From assembly GCF_000284255.1 (NCBI RefSeq), contig NC_017075.1, positions 1,426,001-1,490,000 on the forward strand: 64,000 nt of DNA, written 5' to 3'. Every line of letters begins with the position of its first letter. Position 1 is the first letter of the stretch. Below, in pieces: positions 61,243 through 64,000 of the stretch. The notes beneath the pieces were generated by a model. That model saw nothing but the letters and a program-made list of their open reading frames with translations. It made no database searches and was not told where the DNA came from. Position numbers and translations under genes: made by a program. This DNA is from Rubrivivax gelatinosus IL144 (GTDB lineage Bacteria; Pseudomonadota; Gammaproteobacteria; Burkholderiales; Burkholderiaceae_C).

Positions 61243-64000
61243 TCAGGCCGCGTGCCTTGCCAGCAGCGAGGCGGCCTCGTCGAAGCGGAAGGACTCGACC
61301 AGATCGTTGAGATGCTCGAACTCGGCGCCCAGCGACTGGCGCAGCTCGGGCTCGTGCTCGGCGATGAACGAGGCGCTGGCGGTGTCGCCCGAGGTCAGCA
61401 GCAGCGCCAGCCCGGCGACGGCGACGCCCGGGTCGCCGACGGACCGTGACGGCGCGGCGGGCGCCTCGGGTTCGGGCAGGGAGCGCACGCCGTCGATCAG
61501 TTCGGCCAGCGCGGCCGACAGCACGCGCGTGGCCTCCTGGCGCGAGGCGACCGGCGCCTGCTCGTCGAGCAGGGCTTCGAGCCGGGTGGCCGCCAGGTGC
61601 ACCTCGCGCGCGCCGACGTTGCCGGCGGCGCCGCGCAGCGCGTGGCTGAGCTGGCGCAGCTGCGACCAGCGGCCCTCGGCGCACAGCGTCTCGAGCTGCG
61701 GGCTGTCGTCGGCGTGGGTGCGCACGAACAGCCGCAGCAGCGCCAGCGCCCGCGCGCCGCTGCCGCCGGAGCGCAGCAAGGCATCGACGGTGTCGACGCC
61801 GGGCAGCGGCGGCAGCGCGGCCTCGGCCGGGGCCGGGTGCGGGGCGCCGGTGTCCTGCTCGGTTTCGTCGGCGTCCGCCGCGCCGCTGCCCAGCCAGTGC
61901 AGCAGCGTCTCGTACAGCGCGCGCGGCTCCACCGGCTTGTGCACGTGGTGGTCCATGCCGGCGGCCAGGCACTCGGTCAGCGTCTGGTCGGCGTCGGAGG
62001 CGGTCAGCGCCAGGATCGGCAGCGTGGCGCCGCGGCGGCGCATCTCGCGTGCCGCGCCCAGGCCGTCGAGCTCGGGCATCTGCAGGTCCATCAGCACCAG
62101 CGCCGGCTGGTCGGCGGCCAGGCGCTCGAGCGCCTCGTGGCCGTTCTCGGCCAGCAGCACCTTCAGCCCGACGGCCCCCAGCAGCGCCGAGGCGCTCTCG
62201 CGGTTGACCGGGTCGTCGTCGACGACGAGCACCGGCGTGCCGGCGTGGCGGGCACGCAGCGTCGCCTCGACGGTCAGCTGGCCCGGCGGGCGCGTCGAGA
62301 CGTCGCGGCCGCGCGGCAGGTGCACGCGCAGCCAGAAGCGGCTGCCGCGGCCCGGGCGGCTGTGCACGCCGACCTGGCCGTGCATCAGCTCGGCCAGCCG
62401 TCGCGTCAGCGCCAGCCCCAGGCCGGCGCCGCCGTGGCGCCGCGTCATCGAGAGGTCGCCCGGCTCGAAGGCGCCGAACAGCCGCGGCTGCTGCGCCGGG
62501 TCGATGCCCGGGCCGGTGTCGCGCACCTCCAGCAGCAGCGTCACGCCCTCGGCGTCTTCGGCGACGCGGCGGGCGATGATCTGGACGCTGCCTTCGGCGG
62601 TGAACTTGACCGCGTTGCGCACGTAGTTGCCCAGCGCGCGGCCGAGCATCGCGGGGTCGCCGCGCAGCCACAGCGGCACCGAGCCGGCGTCGACCGTCAG
62701 CGCCAGGCCCTTGCGCTGGGCCTCCGCCTCGACCTGCTCGCGCGCCTGGTGCAGCAGCGCGCCGAGCTCGAAGTCGGCGCTGCGCGGCACGACGCCGCCG
62801 GCCTCCAGCTCCGACAGCGTCAGCACGTCCTCGAGGATCTCGGCCAGCCGGTCGGCGGCGTCGACGAAAGCGTCCTCGGGCGAGCCGTCGTCGCGGTGCA
62901 GGTGCGGCGCCAGGTTGAGGATCTGGTGCAGCGGCGTGCGCAACTCGTGGCTGATGATGCGGATGAAGGCGTCGCGGGCGCGCATGCCGGCCTCGGCGCG
63001 CGCGCGGGCGACCTCCAGGTCGGCGGTGCGCTCGCGCACCTGGCGCTCGAGCTCGGCGCGGTGGCGGTCGAGTTCGATGCGCAGCGTCTTGGCTTCGGTG
63101 ACGTCCTGCACGAAGCCCTGGGCGTGCAGCACGCGGCGGCCCTCGAACTCCAGCTGGCCGACGATGCGCACCCAGCGCTCGCGGCCGCGTGCGGTCTGCA
63201 CCGGCAGCTCCAGATCGAGTGGCACGCCGTGTTCGCGGTTGGCCTGCAGCGCGGCCTGGAGCTGCTCGCGCGACTCGGTGCCGAGGAAACCCAGCGCGAA
63301 GCCGATGCCCGGGTCGATCTCGCCGTCGACCTCGACGATGCGCCGGATCTCGTCGGTCCAGGTGACGCGGCGCGTGCGGTCATCGTAGCTCCAGCCGCCG
63401 ATGCGCGCGATGCGGCTGGTCTCGGCCAGCAGCGCACGTTCCTTGCGCAGGTCGGTGACGTCGCGCGAGACGCCGAAGACGCCGATCAGCTCGCCGGCGC
63501 GGTTGTGCAGCGGGCCCTTGGTGACCGTCATCTCGCGCGGCCCGTCGGGCGTCGGCAGCGTCTCCTCGAGTTCGATGACGCCTTCCTGGGCGCGGCGGTC
63601 GGCCGCGCGCAGCCCGGCGACGATGTCCGGCGGGAACAGCACCGAGTCGTCGCGGCCCAGCATCTGTTCGCGCAAGGCGCCTGTGAAACGCTCGGCGCCG
63701 CGGTTGAACAGCAGGAAGCGCCCCTGCAGGTCCTTGGCGAAGATCATGTCCGGCGAGCTGTCGGCGATGGCCTCGAACACCGCCAGCGCCTCCACGCGTT
63801 CGGCTTGGCGGAGGCGCTCGGCCTCGTGGCGGTCGATGGCCTCGCGCTGGCGGCGCAGCGCCAGCAGCCCCGTGGCACCGAAGCCGGCGAGCAGCGCGGC
63901 CAGCAGCACGCCCGAGGCCGCCTGCCAGCGCTGGCGTTCGATCACCGTGTGGTCGACGCGCGTCAGCAGCTGCCAGGGCGTGCCGGCGATCGGGCCGAGC
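61243..64000 (-). CDS. Hybrid sensor histidine kinase, partial (5' end beyond the window)
   Basis: The frame is open from the stop at 61243 through the right edge, so the true start is outside. The edge residues ([14 protein letters not shown]) look like the end of a periplasmic sensor, followed by a transmembrane segment ([20 protein letters not shown]). Two PAS-type domains follow, the first at [15 protein letters not shown]. HisKA is at [13 protein letters not shown], ATPase boxes include DTGPGID and GGAGLGLAL, then a receiver ([11 protein letters not shown]) and an Hpt domain ([14 protein letters not shown]). It resembles the other two kinases in plan but has its own sensor. It lies upstream of thyA-folA. 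Confidence 0.88.
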   Translation of the reverse strand, partial: LGPIAGTPWQLLTRVDHTVIERQRWQAASGVLLAALLAGFGATGLLALRRQREAIDRHEAERLRQAERVEALAVFEAIADSSPDMIFAKDLQGRFLLFNRGAERFTGALREQMLGRDDSVLFPPDIVAGLRAADRRAQEGVIELEETLPTPDGPREMTVTKGPLHNRAGELIGVFGVSRDVTDLRKERALLAETSRIARIGGWSYDDRTRRVTWTDEIRRIVEVDGEIDPGIGFALGFLGTESREQLQAALQANREHGVPLDLELPVQTARGRERWVRIVGQLEFEGRRVLHAQGFVQDVTEAKTLRIELDRHRAELERQVRERTADLEVARARAEAGMRARDAFIRIISHELRTPLHQILNLAPHLHRDDGSPEDAFVDAADRLAEILEDVLTLSELEAGGVVPRSADFELGALLHQAREQVEAEAQRKGLALTVDAGSVPLWLRGDPAMLGRALGNYVRNAVKFTAEGSVQIIARRVAEDAEGVTLLLEVRDTGPGIDPAQQPRLFGAFEPGDLSMTRRHGGAGLGLALTRRLAELMHGQVGVHSRPGRGSRFWLRVHLPRGRDVSTRPPGQLTVEATLRARHAGTPVLVVDDDPVNRESASALLGAVGLKVLLAENGHEALERLAADQPALVLMDLQMPELDGLGAAREMRRRGATLPILALTASDADQTLTECLAAGMDHHVHKPVEPRALYETLLHWLGSGAADADETEQDTGAPHPAPAEAALPPLPGVDTVDALLRSGGSGARALALLRLFVRTHADDSPQLETLCAEGRWSQLRQLSHALRGAAGNVGAREVHLAATRLEALLDEQAPVASRQEATRVLSAALAELIDGVRSLPEPEAPAAPSRSVGDPGVAVAGLALLLTSGDTASASFIAEHEPELRQSLGAEFEHLNDLVESFRFDEAASLLARHAA

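Overview
The window is a GC-rich (estimated near 70 %) chromosomal segment of a betaproteobacterium. The gene families, the non-permuted tmRNA with tag ANDERFALAA, the glnA / DUF4124 / glnL / ntrC cluster and the gyrA-associated genes point to Burkholderiales, probably the Rubrivivax / Leptothrix / Roseateles group. A BciB-type 8-vinyl reductase (29916-31157) would suit a phototrophic member such as Rubrivivax. This assignment comes from recognition of protein families, not from a database search. Coding density is very high, same-strand genes often overlap by 1-4 bases, and I see no tRNA, rRNA, CRISPR array, prophage or insertion sequence.

Layout. 1-3320 (minus): gyrA, a DUF2059 secreted protein and the first codons of a probable pheA, joined by stop/start overlaps. 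3589-6116 (plus): OmpA-like lipid-anchor-free envelope protein with a terminator, ubiG-gph, then ssrA (tmRNA) with its terminator. 6137-9199: DMT exporter, DUF2007 protein, quinone oxidoreductase and a DUF2189 membrane protein. 9264-20814: lspA, a 1422-residue hybrid histidine kinase, ileS, a MipA/OmpV outer-membrane protein on the other strand, ribF, rsuA and a P1-family peptidase. The usual ribF-ileS-lspA order is broken twice here. 20855-23285: two acyl-CoA dehydrogenase genes separated by a three-hairpin repeat. 23383-25597: aspartic protease, yajQ and divergent murB. 25610-27012: Fur-box promoter driving a short leader, a FagA-like protein and a ZIP metal transporter. 27040-32654: hybrid kinase overlapping a periplasmic molybdopterin-type oxidoreductase, bciB, a transglutaminase/TPR lipoprotein and a small unknown protein.

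32784-43329 mixes metabolism and RNA maintenance: 2OG-Fe dioxygenase with a G9 tract, S10 peptidase, phosphofructokinase, cupin, short-chain dehydrogenase, flavin reductase, rluA, rsgA, an alpha/beta hydrolase and an MFS exporter. 43355-49025: exonuclease, aroQ, gshA, crcB, AIM24 protein, EI24 membrane protein and a molybdopterin-binding-fold protein. 49027-53967 is the nitrogen-control block: NtrC sites and a sigma-54 promoter ahead of glnA, a terminator, then DUF4124-glnL-ntrC, so the regulators encoded downstream probably act on the promoter upstream. 54150-64000: lipoprotein, PLP transsulfuration enzyme, two exported proteins (one with WG repeats), a small cystatin-like protein, xth, folA-thyA, and a third hybrid kinase running off the right edge.

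The most unusual items are the cystatin-like protein (58630-58911), the Fur-controlled FagA-like/ZIP operon, the kinase overlapping the molybdopterin-type oxidoreductase, the interrupted ribF-ileS-lspA order, the G9 tract in the dioxygenase, and the repeat between the two dehydrogenase genes. None is clearly a wholly new system.
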